This document shows positions 1-11,179 of a stretch of DNA of 64,000 bases, one piece after another. The position numbers and the translations under genes are program-made. This DNA is from Omphiscola glabra (Eukaryota; Mollusca; Gastropoda; Lymnaeidae): the NCBI GenBank assembly GCA_964017045.1, contig OZ024802.1, positions 28,916,793 to 28,980,792 on the forward strand, read 5' to 3'. The notes below the pieces were generated by a model. That model saw only the letters and a program-made list of their open reading frames with translations. It did no database searches and was not told the origin of the DNA. Each line of letters opens with the position of its first letter. Position 1 is the stretch's first letter.

Positions 1-125
1 ATTACAACCTTTTTTTATCAGCCCCATCATGTAGTAGAATGTGGATAATCTATTGGATCACTAGGGCAGAGATTTATTTTGCAAAGTTCACCGCCCGCCC
101 AGCACAATCTTGCTGCATGCGTCGT

Positions 126-306
126 TGATATGACTTAGTTGGTATGACGTAGTTGGTGTGACGTAGCCGGTGTGACGTAAATGATATGACTTAGTTTTTA
201 TGACGTAGTTAGTGTGACGTAAATGACATGACTTAGTTTTTATGACGTAGTTAGTGTGACGTAAATGATATGACTTAGTTTTTATGACGTAGTTGGTGTG
301 ACGTAG
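126..306. repeat. 42-bp minisatellite with CRE-like TGACGTA motifs
   Basis: A degenerate tandem array of about four units. Each unit carries variants of TGACGTAG, TGACGTAA and TGACTTAG. The TGACGTAA core resembles a cAMP-response element, so the array clusters many CREB/ATF-like sites, but no gene is visible nearby to be regulated. Confidence 0.85.
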
Positions 307-348
307 TTGATGATCAATTTTCAGATTTAGCTTCGGAAATGTTTTTAC

Positions 349-483
349 GGGTACAGTTATTGCTTTACAGGTAGAGTTATTGCTTTACATGTATAGTTAT
401 TGCTTTACAGGTAGAGTTATTGCTTTACATGTAGAGTTATTGCTTTACAGTTAGAGTTATTGCTTTACAGGTAGAGTTATTGC
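349..483. repeat. 20-bp minisatellite
   Basis: Nearly seven copies of a 20-bp unit containing GTAGAGTTATTGCTTTACA. Copies differ at one or two bases. It begins about 40 bp after the preceding 42-bp array and is unrelated to it in sequence. Confidence 0.9.
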
Positions 484-573
484 AAACAAACTCAAATCTA
501 AGAGAACCAAAATGACTTCAACTTTGAAGAAACGCACCAGCTTTGCAAGTGACAATTGTAACATTAAGCTTGG

Positions 574-690
574 CAAGTCAAAGTCAAATGCTGAAAAGTG
601 AAAGTCAAGTGCTGACAAATGAAAGTCAAGTGCTACAAGTGAAAGTCAAGTGCCGACAAGTGAAAGTCAAGTGCTGACAAGTCAAATTCA
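574..690. repeat. 21-bp minisatellite
   Basis: About five imperfect copies of a unit built on GTGAAAGTCAAGTGCTGACA. Unit length varies slightly because of small indels. Confidence 0.85.
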
Positions 691-777
691 GTTTTCATGT
701 TCTGGAGAGACCCCCCTGCCCCGAAGAAAACACTGGTTGCTAACAAATAAAAATATAATATAATAATGCGAAGAATG

Positions 778-957
778 GCTTTGCCTCATATTGTTCAAAT
801 CTACGACTTTGCCTCATATTGTTCAAATCTACGACTTTGCCTCATATTGTTCAAATCTACGACTTTGCCTCATATTGTTCAAATCAACGACTTTGTCTCA
901 TATTGTTCATATCTATGACTTTGTCTCATAATGTTCAAATCTATGACTTTGTTTTTC
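778..957. repeat. 28-bp minisatellite
   Basis: Just over six copies of a 28-bp unit containing CCTCATATTGTTCAAATC. The first four are almost identical. The last two have drifted (TGTCTCATA replaces TGCCTCATA), which suggests growth from the left side. Confidence 0.9.
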
Positions 958-969
958 ACATTTTTTCAC

Positions 970-1600
970 GCCCCTGAACTATATTAATATACTAGTGACC
1001 CACCCACTTTTACACCGCAGATTTATTTCACCAACCATTTCAGAAAAACGAAAGAAATATTACGCACTAAAACGCACTTGCGATACTATATATTTAAAAC
1101 GAATATAATTTTACCACGGTTATCGTGAATTCTATATCGTGAAATCGGTGTCACCATATTTACTTCATCTTCCCCTTGAAAAACTTGAAAAGCTGATTTT
1201 AGGTGGTTGCGGTTGTCAGTGGCGTAGTGAGGGGAGGGCAAGGGGGGGGGGGCATCATGCCCAGGGCGCTACTCACAAAGGGGCGACAAATGGTATATTT
1301 TACTATAATATTGTATAGTTTTCTAATAGGGGGGCGCTAAAAAGGTATTGGGGGCGCTAAAAAGGTATTGTGCCCCGGGCGCGAGTTAAGCTCGCTACGC
1401 CACTGGCGGTTGTGGGTGGGCCTGAAAATTTGATAGAATTTGTTGTCATCGGGCTCATCGGCAACGAGTCTATGAGCCAATTTTCAGCTCGATAGATTGA
1501 CGGGAAGTAAGTCAATTAGTAATTAGCCTTTCACAATTGTGTCACACACCCAGCCAGAAAGAAACACTCGAACTAAATACTAAAGGGAAGTTAATATAAA
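970..1600. repeat. Dispersed repeat, copy 1 of 3, split by a hAT-like insertion
   Basis: Matches 55530-56010 and part of 36345-36640. Shared landmarks are CCCACCCACTTTTACACCGC near the left end, a CTTCATCTTCCCCTTGAAAA block, and AGCTCGATA followed by TTGACGGGAAGT near the right end. The two halves here are separated by the 189-bp element at 1217-1405. I see no ORF or clear termini, so the class is unknown. Confidence 0.75.
1217..1405. mobile_element. hAT-like MITE with perfect 8-bp TSD
   Basis: The ends are CAGTGGCGTAG and CTACGCCACTG, a perfect 11-bp terminal inverted repeat. It is flanked on both sides by the 8-bp duplication GCGGTTGT (1209-1216 and 1406-1413). An 8-bp target duplication with CA...TG ends is the hAT signature. 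The G-rich interior has no coding capacity, so it is non-autonomous. It sits inside the dispersed repeat at 970-1600 and is therefore younger. Confidence 0.85.
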
Positions 1601-1703
1601 GGATTTTTAAAAAAAAAGTACCACCCCTCCCTGCCCTCTTCCTATGCCAGTGCATCGATGACATTCTCGTAAGTCGTAAGTCACGGTAAGTGACTCTCCA
1701 GAC

Positions 1704-1898
1704 CAGAGGTCGGAAAACTCATTAGTCAAAAGAGCCAAAAATCAGCAGCAAGGCGATTTCAAAAAATTTGAGAGCCAAATTTCTTTTCAAGAACCATGTT
1801 TTTCGGAGTCAAAATTGCTTTGTGGCCGACTGGCCGAGCCACACCCAGGTCGCTAAAGAGCCCCATGCGGCTCGCGAGCCGCGATTTGCCGACCACTG
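1704..1898. mobile_element. hAT-like MITE, second family
   Basis: The left end is CAGAGGTCGG and the right end is CCGACCACTG. The flanks CTCCAGAC (1696-1703) and CTTTAGAC (1899-1906) match at 6 of 8 positions, read as an aged 8-bp target duplication. The right half carries GCGGCTCGCGAGCCGC, a palindrome typical of one widespread hAT/Charlie-type group. Short ORFs in both directions across it are not genes. Confidence 0.75.
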
Positions 1899-2403
1899 CT
1901 TTAGACTTTAGACTAGTTGAGTATAACGAGTCCAACTGTTTAGATTCACTTAGTAACATGTTAATTAAAAATGCGAATTTATCATTATTAAATTTCAGAC
2001 GGAAGTTACTTTAGCTATTTAATACTGTGTTTTTATTTAATATGCCTAGTGCCAGTGCCTAGTCTAGTTACTTAATTTCTGATTTTGTGATCAGAAAGAG
2101 AAGTGTTTGTCTTTCTTTTTTTTTTCCAATTTATTTACCCTAAATACGGCCATTTTAGAAGCTGATGATGGTCAGTCGAGACAAGCTGATTAGTAATGTA
2201 AACAAGTACTTGTCACTTAACTCACTTGTGTTGCGTTTGTTAGTGATGGCGATGGGGGCAATGTTTTACGTGGGTAATCCCTTTTGCGGGAATAGATTTA
2301 CCATTTACGGAAAATGTAAGTCATAGGGCTGGAAACCAAACTCAAATATTACTTAGTTCGCGCTTATTATTATTATTATTATTATTATGGGTAGTTTTCT
2401 ATA

Positions 2404-2439
2404 GCGTGGTACCCCAGCCTAGGGCTGGGCTCACCACGC
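2404..2439 (-). other. 3'-UTR terminal hairpin of the LINE
   Basis: GCGTGGT pairs with ACCACGC and CCCAGCC pairs with GGCTGGG around a short loop, just before the microsatellite tail. In CR1/L2-like elements such a 3' hairpin is thought to be recognised by the reverse transcriptase. Confidence 0.6.
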
Positions 2440-2558
2440 TGTACATGCAAATTAAAATGAACTTAAAAATATAAATTAAAAACCAACCATTCCATAACAA
2501 TTTACATGTGAAGCCATGGACGGCACTCAGCAGCATCGTTTAACTTTCAGAGGGGGAA

Positions 2559-4991
2559 TCAGTCAGGATAGTAAAGTTTAAAGAGGTGTGTTTTGAGTGC
2601 AGTTTTGAAGGCTGTGATGGTTGATATATTTCTGATGTGTAGTGGAAGAGAATTCCATTGTTTGGGGGCACAGTAAGAGAAAGATCTTTCACCGTATGTT
2701 TTTGTGCGAGTCTTAGGGACAGAAAGAATACGATCGTCTGCGGAGGAGCGAAGCTGTCGAAGGGGTGAATAGACAGAGAGAATTTCGGTTAGATATGAAG
2801 GGCAGGAATTCGAGAAAAAGTGGTGGCACAGAACAGAGAGTTTATAATCAATCCGTGCTTGTACAGGGAGCCAATGAAGTGAATGAAGTAGTGGTGTGAC
2901 GTGATCACGTTTTTTTGCCTTTAAAACTAGCCTAGCAGCTGAGTTTTGAACCTTTTGTAATCTTTCTAAGAAGTGTTTTGGTGAGCCTGACAGAAGAGAG
3001 TTGCAGTAGTCAAGACGAGAGAGAACAAGAGCACAGACTAAGGTTTTTGTTGCACTAACTGTGAGGTAGTGGCGGATGGAGCTGATCTGACGGATAGCAG
3101 TGTATGCAGAGCGACAAATGTGAGATATATGTTTATCTAGAGACATGTTGTTAGACAGAATATAACCAAGATTCCTAGTTGAGTATGTAAACTGTATGTC
3201 TGAGTTACCTACTTGAAATGAGGTGGGGAGAGCTGAGTTAGAGGATGATTTGTGATCATGAATAAGAAGTGCTTCCGTTTTGTCATCGTTAAGTTTCAAC
3301 TTGCTGAGTATCATCCATGACTTGACATCACCAATACACTCCTGCAAAGTCCGGACAGCTGAATCTACAAGAGAGGGATGGGTATGCTTGTATAGTTGCG
3401 TATCATCCGCGAAAGACTGGCTCCCAACAGCATGCCTCTCGAGCAAGAGGAGCAGTGGCCTGGTATACATTGTAAATAGAACCGGGCCCAAAACGGACCC
3501 CTGTGGCACTCCATACACCAAGTCAGCACTGCTGGAGATACAGCCATCGACAGCGACTGCCTGTGTTCTATCAGAGAGGAACGACCTAAACCAAGACAAA
3601 ACAGAACCAGAAATGCCAAAGTAATTTTCAAGCGTTTTGTAAAGGGTTTCATGGTCGACAGTGTCAAAGGCCGCACTGAGGTCCAAGAGGATCAGGAGGG
3701 AGACATCACCACTGTCCAATGCAAGCAAGAGGTCATTGGTGACTTTCAAGAGAGCCGTCTCAGTGCTATGGAAAGGTCTATAGGCTGATTGATTAGGACT
3801 GAGAAGAGAGTTGTCATTTAAGTAAGCAAAAAGTTGTTTTAGAACTAGTTTTTCAATGACCTTAGACAAAAATGATAAGTGAGATACAGGTCTATAGTTT
3901 TTAAAATTATTTTCATCCAGACCAGGCTTCTTAAGCAATGGTTTGATGACAGCTGACTTACAAATAGATGGAACAGTGCCCGATGACAAGCTTTCATTGA
4001 CTATGTTGGTTATCGTTGGGAGCAAATGATCTAACGACTCAACCAACAGGGGGGTGGGGATGGGGTCCAAAGAACATGACGTAGGCTTAGACTCCAGAAT
4101 AGTAATTTTGACCTCCTGTTCTGAAACCGGCTTAAAAATTTCGAAATGTGAACTAACACAAGAAAAGGGTGGCAATTCTAAGGGGGGTATGTCAAGACAA
4201 TCAAGCTCAGCGCGGATGTCAGCAACTTTGCTTGTAAAGAAATTGCAGAACATCTCTGGTTGCTGGGGCAACGGATACACTGAAGGAAGAGCAATTCCTT
4301 TGTTAATCCCTCTGAGATTGCTACAAACATCGAACAACTGCTTGCAGGTTTTACCCATAATTATCTTTTGGCTAAAATACAAAGTTTTTGCTCGACAAAC
4401 AATTTTGGTCACACGTTTCTTGGCAGCATAATACATCTGCCTAAAAACAACAAGACCTGACCTAAGCCACTTCTTTTCCGCGCTACGCCGCTCTTTCTTG
4501 GCACTGCGTAGTTCCTCCCTTATGGTTGCATACCAGGGAGCTGACCGTGCTGACCTAACAATACGGCGGGTTAGGGGGGCATGCCGTTCAAGCACAGTGC
4601 GCAATGCACTGTGTAGTGTTTCCAAAGTAGGGCAGAGGGCAGGGGACACTTCCAAACTCAGATCACGCTTAAAGGCATCCCTTTTTATAGTACACAAACT
4701 GCGGACCTCCCTGGATTGAAGGAGAGGAGAGGATGCATTAACGTTAAGCTCACAAACAACACAGAAGTGGTCTGAGGAAAGCTCTTGAGTGACTGAAGTA
4801 GAGGTAACTACAAAATCATGAGGCCTATGCAGCACCCAATCAATAATATGTCCACGATTATGAGTCGGTTGGTCGACTAATTGCTTAAGACAAAATAAGT
4901 CCAAAAGATCAATCAATTTAGCAGTGGAGGGATTCTGTGGCTGGTCGAAGTGAATGTTCATATCCCCTACTACAATATAAGTGCCAGCCAA
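2559..4991 (-). CDS. Endonuclease (partial) plus reverse transcriptase ORF of CR1/L2-like LINE
   Basis: The frame is open for 810 codons without a stop. It starts inside the apurinic endonuclease with the GDMNIHFD motif and continues to the SSDHF motif, so the first endonuclease motifs are missing. Reverse transcriptase follows: LLDLSAAFDTVDH, then VPQGSVLGP, then the catalytic SFADDTQLY. A C-terminal region with LDYCNSLL, LHWLPV and WNSLPL is the usual tail of CR1/L2-like ORF2 proteins. There is no true start codon; the first residue is simply the truncation point. An intact frame in a 5'-truncated copy implies a recent insertion. It is not a host gene. Confidence 0.9.
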   Translation of the reverse strand: MAGTYIVVGDMNIHFDQPQNPSTAKLIDLLDLFCLKQLVDQPTHNRGHIIDWVLHRPHDFVVTSTSVTQELSSDHFCVVCELNVNASSPLLQSREVRSLCTIKRDAFKRDLSLEVSPALCPTLETLHSALRTVLERHAPLTRRIVRSARSAPWYATIREELRSAKKERRSAEKKWLRSGLVVFRQMYYAAKKRVTKIVCRAKTLYFSQKIIMGKTCKQLFDVCSNLRGINKGIALPSVYPLPQQPEMFCNFFTSKVADIRAELDCLDIPPLELPPFSCVSSHFEIFKPVSEQEVKITILESKPTSCSLDPIPTPLLVESLDHLLPTITNIVNESLSSGTVPSICKSAVIKPLLKKPGLDENNFKNYRPVSHLSFLSKVIEKLVLKQLFAYLNDNSLLSPNQSAYRPFHSTETALLKVTNDLLLALDSGDVSLLILLDLSAAFDTVDHETLYKTLENYFGISGSVLSWFRSFLSDRTQAVAVDGCISSSADLVYGVPQGSVLGPVLFTMYTRPLLLLLERHAVGSQSFADDTQLYKHTHPSLVDSAVRTLQECIGDVKSWMILSKLKLNDDKTEALLIHDHKSSSNSALPTSFQVGNSDIQFTYSTRNLGYILSNNMSLDKHISHICRSAYTAIRQISSIRHYLTVSATKTLVCALVLSRLDYCNSLLSGSPKHFLERLQKVQNSAARLVLKAKKRDHVTPLLHSLHWLPVQARIDYKLSVLCHHFFSNSCPSYLTEILSVYSPLRQLRSSADDRILSVPKTRTKTYGERSFSYCAPKQWNSLPLHIRNISTITAFKTALKTHLFKLYYPD

Positions 4992-5004
4992 TGTGTTGCA
5001 ATGA

Positions 5005-5085
5005 TCACATTACCAATTCAGTGATTTCTTGAAGCTGTTCGGACGTTAACTGCTCACCATACTGTACATCTTGAATGATCTCTCC
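5005..5085 (-). pseudogene. Possible retroelement polyprotein fragment
   Basis: On the minus strand about 26 codons read through to a TGA, with YGEQLTSEQLQEITEL. This resembles the linker before reverse transcriptase in Ty3/gypsy-type polyproteins. It abuts the broken 5' end of the LINE. The call is short and uncertain. Confidence 0.25.
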
Positions 5086-5411
5086 ATTTTATGTTTTTCA
5101 CCCTATATTGCCTATATGAAGAGGTGTTTCAAATCACCAATATTTAGTTTATGGATTATGAAGGATATAGCTTGGATTATATCCATTAATTTAATTCATG
5201 CAGAAGCCTATTTTATATTGTTATCTTAGCGTACTGGTATTTATATAGCTTATATAAGGAAAAATGAAATTGGGGCCCCCAGCTCCATAGAAGTGGATAT
5301 TATGAGTTCAGTAGCCTTCAATATTTTAATCTGAACAATCAAGTGTATATGTACTAAGTTTAGTCGAGAACCATTCACCCATCCAAGAGCCTTTGTTTTA
5401 AGTTTTAAATA

Positions 5412-6225
5412 CAGTAGAACCCGGTTATGTCGCCGGTCTAGGTGTTTGCCAAAAAGCGTCAAGATAACCGATGTTTGAGATAAACGAATACCCATATCGC
5501 GGCAATCTATTAACATGTGCTTGAAATTTCTTTATGTACATGATATTGGTTTATAAATGAGAATGTACGTGCACGTGTTTGGAAAGTTTTTTTTACACAA
5601 CAGCCAGGCAGCGATTTGTTTGATGAAGCGATCGGCATGTGAAAATGTAAATACATGTTTGCTAACAACACAAGGCATATGTGGGGAATTCCGGATTCGT
5701 GAGGCTAAATATTTTTCAGCTCCATATTCACGAGTTTTAATTATCTCTCACTCCGGATTTGCCAGTTCAGTTTATTCAAATACAGATTCTGTGTTTAAAA
5801 AAAAATCAACATGTAAGAATGCGTGAAATCCAATTCAGCATCAAGTGGGTTCACTATAAATAGAACAGGAACTGCGACCCCTCTCTTTTGTTTGCAAGCC
5901 TCTCGCTTCTTGCTGTGACAAGTTTCTTGCGCGAACAAGGATAATGTCATTTCATTTAAATTACTACAGTTTGAATTAGGCACATTTCTGTTGCTTATAT
6001 ATTTTCAAAAGCCGGCGATTAGTCATGAGGATCAAGAAACCGACGTTAATTAGCAAATTTTGCCGCCTTTTATGCTCGAGATATTAGGGTTCGGGGACAT
6101 AAAAGAATCCACATAACCGATGAGAAAATGCTAAGACAAAGAGAGAATTTGGCAGTTCCACTTCAAAAACGTCTACATAATAGGGTTAACGAGTTAACCA
6201 AGGTCGAGATAAGTGGGTTCGACTG
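5412..6225. mobile_element. pogo/Tigger-like non-autonomous DNA transposon
   Basis: The left end CAGTAGAACCCGGTTAT and the reverse complement of the right end, CAGTCGAACCCACTTAT, match at 14 of 17 positions. The element is flanked by TA on both sides (5410-5411 and 6226-6227), the Tc1/mariner target duplication. CAGT...GAAC ends fit the pogo/Tigger group. No transposase or DDE motif could be read in the 814 bp. Confidence 0.75.
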
Positions 6226-7972
6226 TAGTTCATATAAGAAAAAAACAAATTTTTGGCCCATAGCCAATTTTTTAAAGTTCAAAACCCCCCAGTATTTCAT
6301 TCCTTTTTTTCTAAAATGCCTTCCGTTTGAAAATTTCATTTAGCATACCATTTTATTGGTGTCAAAATCTGGCATATCATATAGGGTAAAAAAAGAGAGA
6401 TACATGGGCTAAATGCCATTGGGGGCTGTTCAAAGACGCTTTAGAAATCAGATAAAAATAAAATTTAGAGATGTACAATTTAGTGTTAGTAAACTATTAC
6501 TGCCTGGAGTTAATTTAATAAAAATACACACAGGTTTACATGCTAAATTGGTTGAGAAATAATATACACTCCTGTACTGCACTTTTACCAAATCAAGACT
6601 TGTGGCACACACTGCATCTTTAAGAATTTTACGTCTTCTCCTAGGTGTGCAAGTGTGGGTGGTGGTATTCAGGCATTTGATTTGGGGGAACATTTTATCT
6701 ATCACTGATGGTATCAGCTCTGAAATTAGACATGATGACTCCAGCACTCCACTTACCACCAACTTCATAAACTGAATTCATTTCGATTTGGAGCACATGG
6801 AGTCTACTTTTGGCCCCAGCTTAGTTTCACCCCTGGAATCTATTTTATATATTAATAAGTCACTTACCCCTTGTAAATGGAAAGCCATCTAGTACAAAGT
6901 AATGCATCGCTAAACTATTTACTTTGCATGATAAGACTAAGAAAATCAGTAGATGTTCTTTCTTTTCTTCATTGCACACAAAATATTGCAAAACATTTTG
7001 TGGCAAAATAAAATCAATTTAGAATATTCTATGGCTTTTAAAAAATAATAAAGATGTATGCCAAAAGATTGTGCAGTGTAAAAGTCTTTAACTTCTTTCA
7101 ACTTTATTTTTGTAAATAAATGTATTATTTTGGATGGTCTCTACAGGAATACAATTTCTTCTTGAAGGCAGTTGAAATTGACACGAAGATGTGAACACAG
7201 AATATGAGTCTTGGAGTGGATTCTTGTCTAGATGTGTCAAATTAACATCATGTCAAGTTAACCTTCATTTCAAGTTAACATCAGGGTAAGTGGTATGGAT
7301 GATTTTATATTTACTAACCATTAAACCCTGCCAGGTTTTGATTGGTTGAGTGTGCCATTAATTGGCATATTGTGGGGTGGTTACATTTAGCCAATATAAG
7401 GATTTTATATTTTTTTATGATACAATTAAAACATTTTAGAAAATGATCCATATGATGTTATATTTCTGATCATGGGATTTGAGAAGATGTTCTTTTTAAT
7501 GAATATTTTTGGTTAAAAATTAAAGGAAATAAAATTAATTATCTATATGGCCAAATCATTAACTCAACTTTATGGGAACAATTGCTTGTCACAAATAATT
7601 GGATTGGGACAAAATTAAAACATAATTTCTTATTATTATTTGGTAGGAAGAACTCCACACTAACTTCCCATTAGCTTGATCAAACATTTAAACACATTTC
7701 AAAAATATATCCTTTCTTTTTTTTAATCTAACAGTTATTCCTAGAAGGTAATGGAATGCTACATATTAGCAGATATCTGTGTCTGAAGTGAGCTCTTGGC
7801 TTGGTAATGGACAAGAATAGGTAATATTAGGTCAGTTTTGATAATACCAAATTTTAAAAACTTGTTTTAAATTGAAATATATATATTTATATATTTTCTG
7901 TTTTTATAAAAAATTGTGTATATATTCAATGTAATTTTTTTTTTAAATTTCTGTTTCTAGCTTAAACTATAG
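6226..7972. other. Gene-free AT-rich stretch
   Basis: No ORF with recognisable protein content, no clear splice-bounded exons and no repeat with defined ends. The 106-codon minus frame near 6448-6768 has no family signature and is probably chance. Confidence 0.6.
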
Positions 7973-8420
7973 ATAATAATAATAATAATGAAGTTTATTT
8001 GAGAAATTTGAGAAATCACGCTTCATTCCCAAAGGCTCGAAGCGCGTTACAAGGTTCGATGTTCGAGAGGCATCACTGCTGCCAGTTAGGCGCTTGTGAA
8101 CTCCATCTCCCCATCTCCTGGGTTTGAATTCAGAGTTGCCTTCTCTTAGATGAGTTGCCGTCCAAGGTTAACGAGTCCCATCCACCCGGGAGTTGCCGGA
8201 ATGTTTCATTGTATCAATGTTATCCGCCTATCGGGACTCCATCGCCGGGTTTGAATTCAGAGTTTCCTTCTCTTAGATGAGTTGCCGTCCAAGGTTAACG
8301 AGTCCCATCCACCCGGGGTACTGGTGGTGTGTTTGCTTGACTGGGCTTTGGCGGGGATTGAACTCCAGACCATCAACTTGAGATTTTGCTCAGTTTAGAC
8401 CACTCGGCCACCCAGCACCC
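7973..8420 (-). mobile_element. tRNA-derived SINE with duplicated core
   Basis: Read on the minus strand it opens with a tRNA Ser/Leu-like head: GGTGGCCGAGTGG gives an A box and GGAGTTCAATCCC a B box. A core containing CCAAGG, GACTCG and CCGGGTGG follows. The core occurs twice in tandem here (about 8122-8197 and 8245-8320). The 3' part reads AAGCGC, GGCTCG-like and AATAAACTTCATTATTATT, ending in an (ATT)n tail that resembles CR1/L2-type LINE tails. Other copies of the head and core are at 33.1, 43.0 and 57.5 kb. Confidence 0.85.
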
Positions 8421-10194
8421 AGATGACACGATCAACAAACACAGGCAGTTACGATAATGGATGACCCATCAACAACCACTGTTTTAGATTTATTGGGTCA
8501 TACATCAATAACCACCGCTAGATCCAATGGATAACTGACTCCTCACCATCTGATGTTAGCTTCAATTTGTTATTCTAATTCTCTACAGTTTTTAAGAAGT
8601 ATGTACATTTTTATTTAAAAATTTAGTTTAAAAAACATTATTGAAAATCTAAACATTGATTCCTACATGATAAAAACTTAAATATTTTAATATATATATT
8701 TATCATAAACCATGCCATGGCTGTATCTTAATGTCTGATTTTTTTTCCCTATTCTTCTAGGTTTGAGAACATCTGAAAAGAAAACTCCAACATGATATCA
8801 ATTTAACTCTAGATGTTGCTGTGCTGTGTGGAATATTTTCTCATCATGCTTCTTGTTATTTTATTAGCACAAATCTCAAGTAAACAGCCTGATAATATAT
8901 TATACAAATTATTCAATAACCCAATTTCTTATTTTACTAAACTGGTTCAGTAACTCCTGATTTGTCAGTCATTTTTGTTAGTAAAAGCATTTGTGAAAAA
9001 TCAAATCTATTTGTTGCAATGAATATGTACAAAGAAAATACAAAATATTGTTCCAGTTAATTTTAAGACATAACGAGTTACAAAATAATTTAATTTGCTA
9101 TACATTGTTTATAGTGTAAAAATACTTACACTTACACATTCAATTTTTACCATATTATGAAATTTCTGTATTTCAACATAAGTGATTTTGATAAAAATAA
9201 TCCTCTCACATTAGAATAGGTGAAACAAATTCTCATTTAACATTTCAAAACATAAAACAGATATTTAACATTTCAAAACATAAAACAGCTATTTATAATT
9301 TACCTAAATTTAAAAAATGTAAATAGGCAGCCAATGCTGGCTTTGATTTATAGATGAAAAAGGGGTTTTAATTTTATTTATCAATTGTTATTGGGTTGTA
9401 GAATATTTGCCATCCACAAATGAAAGAGTTTTCAAATGTTTCTCTTGAATGATTGACATGAATGATATAATAAAATAATTAGATTACTAATCAATTTGTT
9501 TTGGTTGTTTTTATTTAATTTGTTCTCAATTGTTGTGATATGTTGGATGTTTTAACAATCAAAACTTGTTGTTGGTCTTATGGAGAAATAAGGCTTGGAT
9601 TTTTTTCATTCATTTTATCAACTGTTTTATTTGATACTAGTTTTAATTATTTTATGTTTTGCATTGGGGTTGTGTGCATACAATAAATTTTAACTCTATA
9701 TAAATATAAAAATATAAATATGTAGATGTACATAATCAGATAATTTTCATGTGAACCCTGGAAAATAACTGCTGAGCAGTGGTTTTCTCTACCAATATCT
9801 TATGAAGGTTAAAGTCAACGGTAATACATTTGTTGTGATACAATCCACTTAATAAACTGTTTTTGTTGATCTCATGCATTATTTGCATATCTCTAAAGTT
9901 TCCTAATGCAGAAAGGAGTATTTGAACCTGATTCCTGAAGCTAAGTCCAGCTGTAAAAATTAACATCTTGTTTGAGATCAGGGATACACCTAGACAAACA
10001 ACATAAAGTCACTGTTTACTTTTGGAAAATTACTAATAATTTCAGTAGAGCAACTAATATTAGCTATCATTGAGCAAATGAGAAAGTATCACACTACTTT
10101 CTGTACAAGTGCTTTGATGAGTGGCCTTAAAGTTTTAATAAATCCTTTACATAATTGTTGCTTAACACTGAATTGAGGTTCATTTAAAATGTTT
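8421..10194. other. Gene-free AT-rich stretch
   Basis: Only A/T-rich low-complexity DNA with scattered short direct repeats, such as ATTTAACATTTCAAAACATA twice near 9240-9290. I see no exon or element ends. Confidence 0.55.
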
Positions 10195-10630
10195 AAATTC
10201 ATATTTTGTTTTTTTTTTTAAAAATATGATCAAAGAGAGATAACCGAGAATAAAAGAATATTTGGAGTAAATTATTTAACGGTCTAAGGGAAATAACCTA
10301 GTAGAGAAAAATTTAACTTTAAAAAATGACACAAAATTTAAATGGGGAATAACTGCTCCAGTCTTAAGATTTAAAAAATAATTACATGATAGCCTCCCTT
10401 AGACCGTAAGCTTGCCATCTGATAAATTCATATTTTGAGTTTATTTTTTTTTTAAATTATCAAAAGAGATAAACGAGAATAAAATAATATTTGGTGTAAA
10501 TTATTTAACGGTCTAAGGGAAATAACCTAGCACAGAAAAATTTAACTTTAAAAATTAAATGGGGAATAACTGCTCCAGTCTTAAGATTTATAAAAAGAAT
10601 TACACGATAGCCTCCCTTAGACCGTAAGAT
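10195..10630. repeat. Tandem duplication of a MITE-like unit with inverted ends
   Basis: Two direct copies, about 230 bp apart in phase, share ACGGTCTAAGGGAAATAACC and GGGGAATAACTGCTCCAGTC. In each copy CGGTCTAAGGGA (about 10281 and 10511) is answered by the inverse TCCCTTAGACCG (about 10396 and 10613), so each can fold back. Flanking poly-T/A differs. This may be a tandem insertion of a short inverted-repeat element. Confidence 0.75.
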
Positions 10631-11179
10631 TGCAATCTGAAGATTTAAAAAAAAAAAATTACTGGACAACCTCCCTTTTACTGTAAGAATTAAAAAAAGG
10701 TGATCTCCTACTGTCATTTTCGTAAAATTTTGTAATGAATTTATGAATCTTTCTGACCACTTAATTTACTTTCTCGGTATATGTTCATTTTAACCTATTA
10801 ATGCTTAAAAGCTGTATCAGTTGTGAACGAGCTGAAGTTTTTTTTTTCTAAAGCGTTTACGTTATAATTTAATTACTTTATTTAATATCTTAGTTTTGCA
10901 ACTTTGTGATGATGAAAACCAGGGGGAATAAAAAAGCAATGTAAAAAGAAAGATAACACTACCTCATATTTAATTAACTTTTATATGAATATATATTAAA
11001 GAGGCTTATGCAATTAAGATATTATTTTTATATTATAATTGCAACATACATGTTTAAAATTGCAAATATATATAACATCACATAAATATGCCTTTGCAAA
11101 TTATATATTAGCAATTCAAGTTGTTATGTTGTAAAGTGCCATACACCTATCAAAATTGTCTATCTTTAAACATAACTTC

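Larger units (their letters stand above)
2364..4994 (-). mobile_element. 5'-truncated CR1/L2-like non-LTR retrotransposon
   Basis: On the minus strand the element ends in a short (ATA/TAA)n microsatellite tail at about 2364-2388. A stable 3'-terminal hairpin precedes it. Both are typical of the CR1/L2 part of the Jockey superfamily. The 5' end is cut within the endonuclease domain near 4994. The flank beyond shows a stop codon and a small fragment of another retroelement. I could not find a convincing target-site duplication. Confidence 0.85.
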
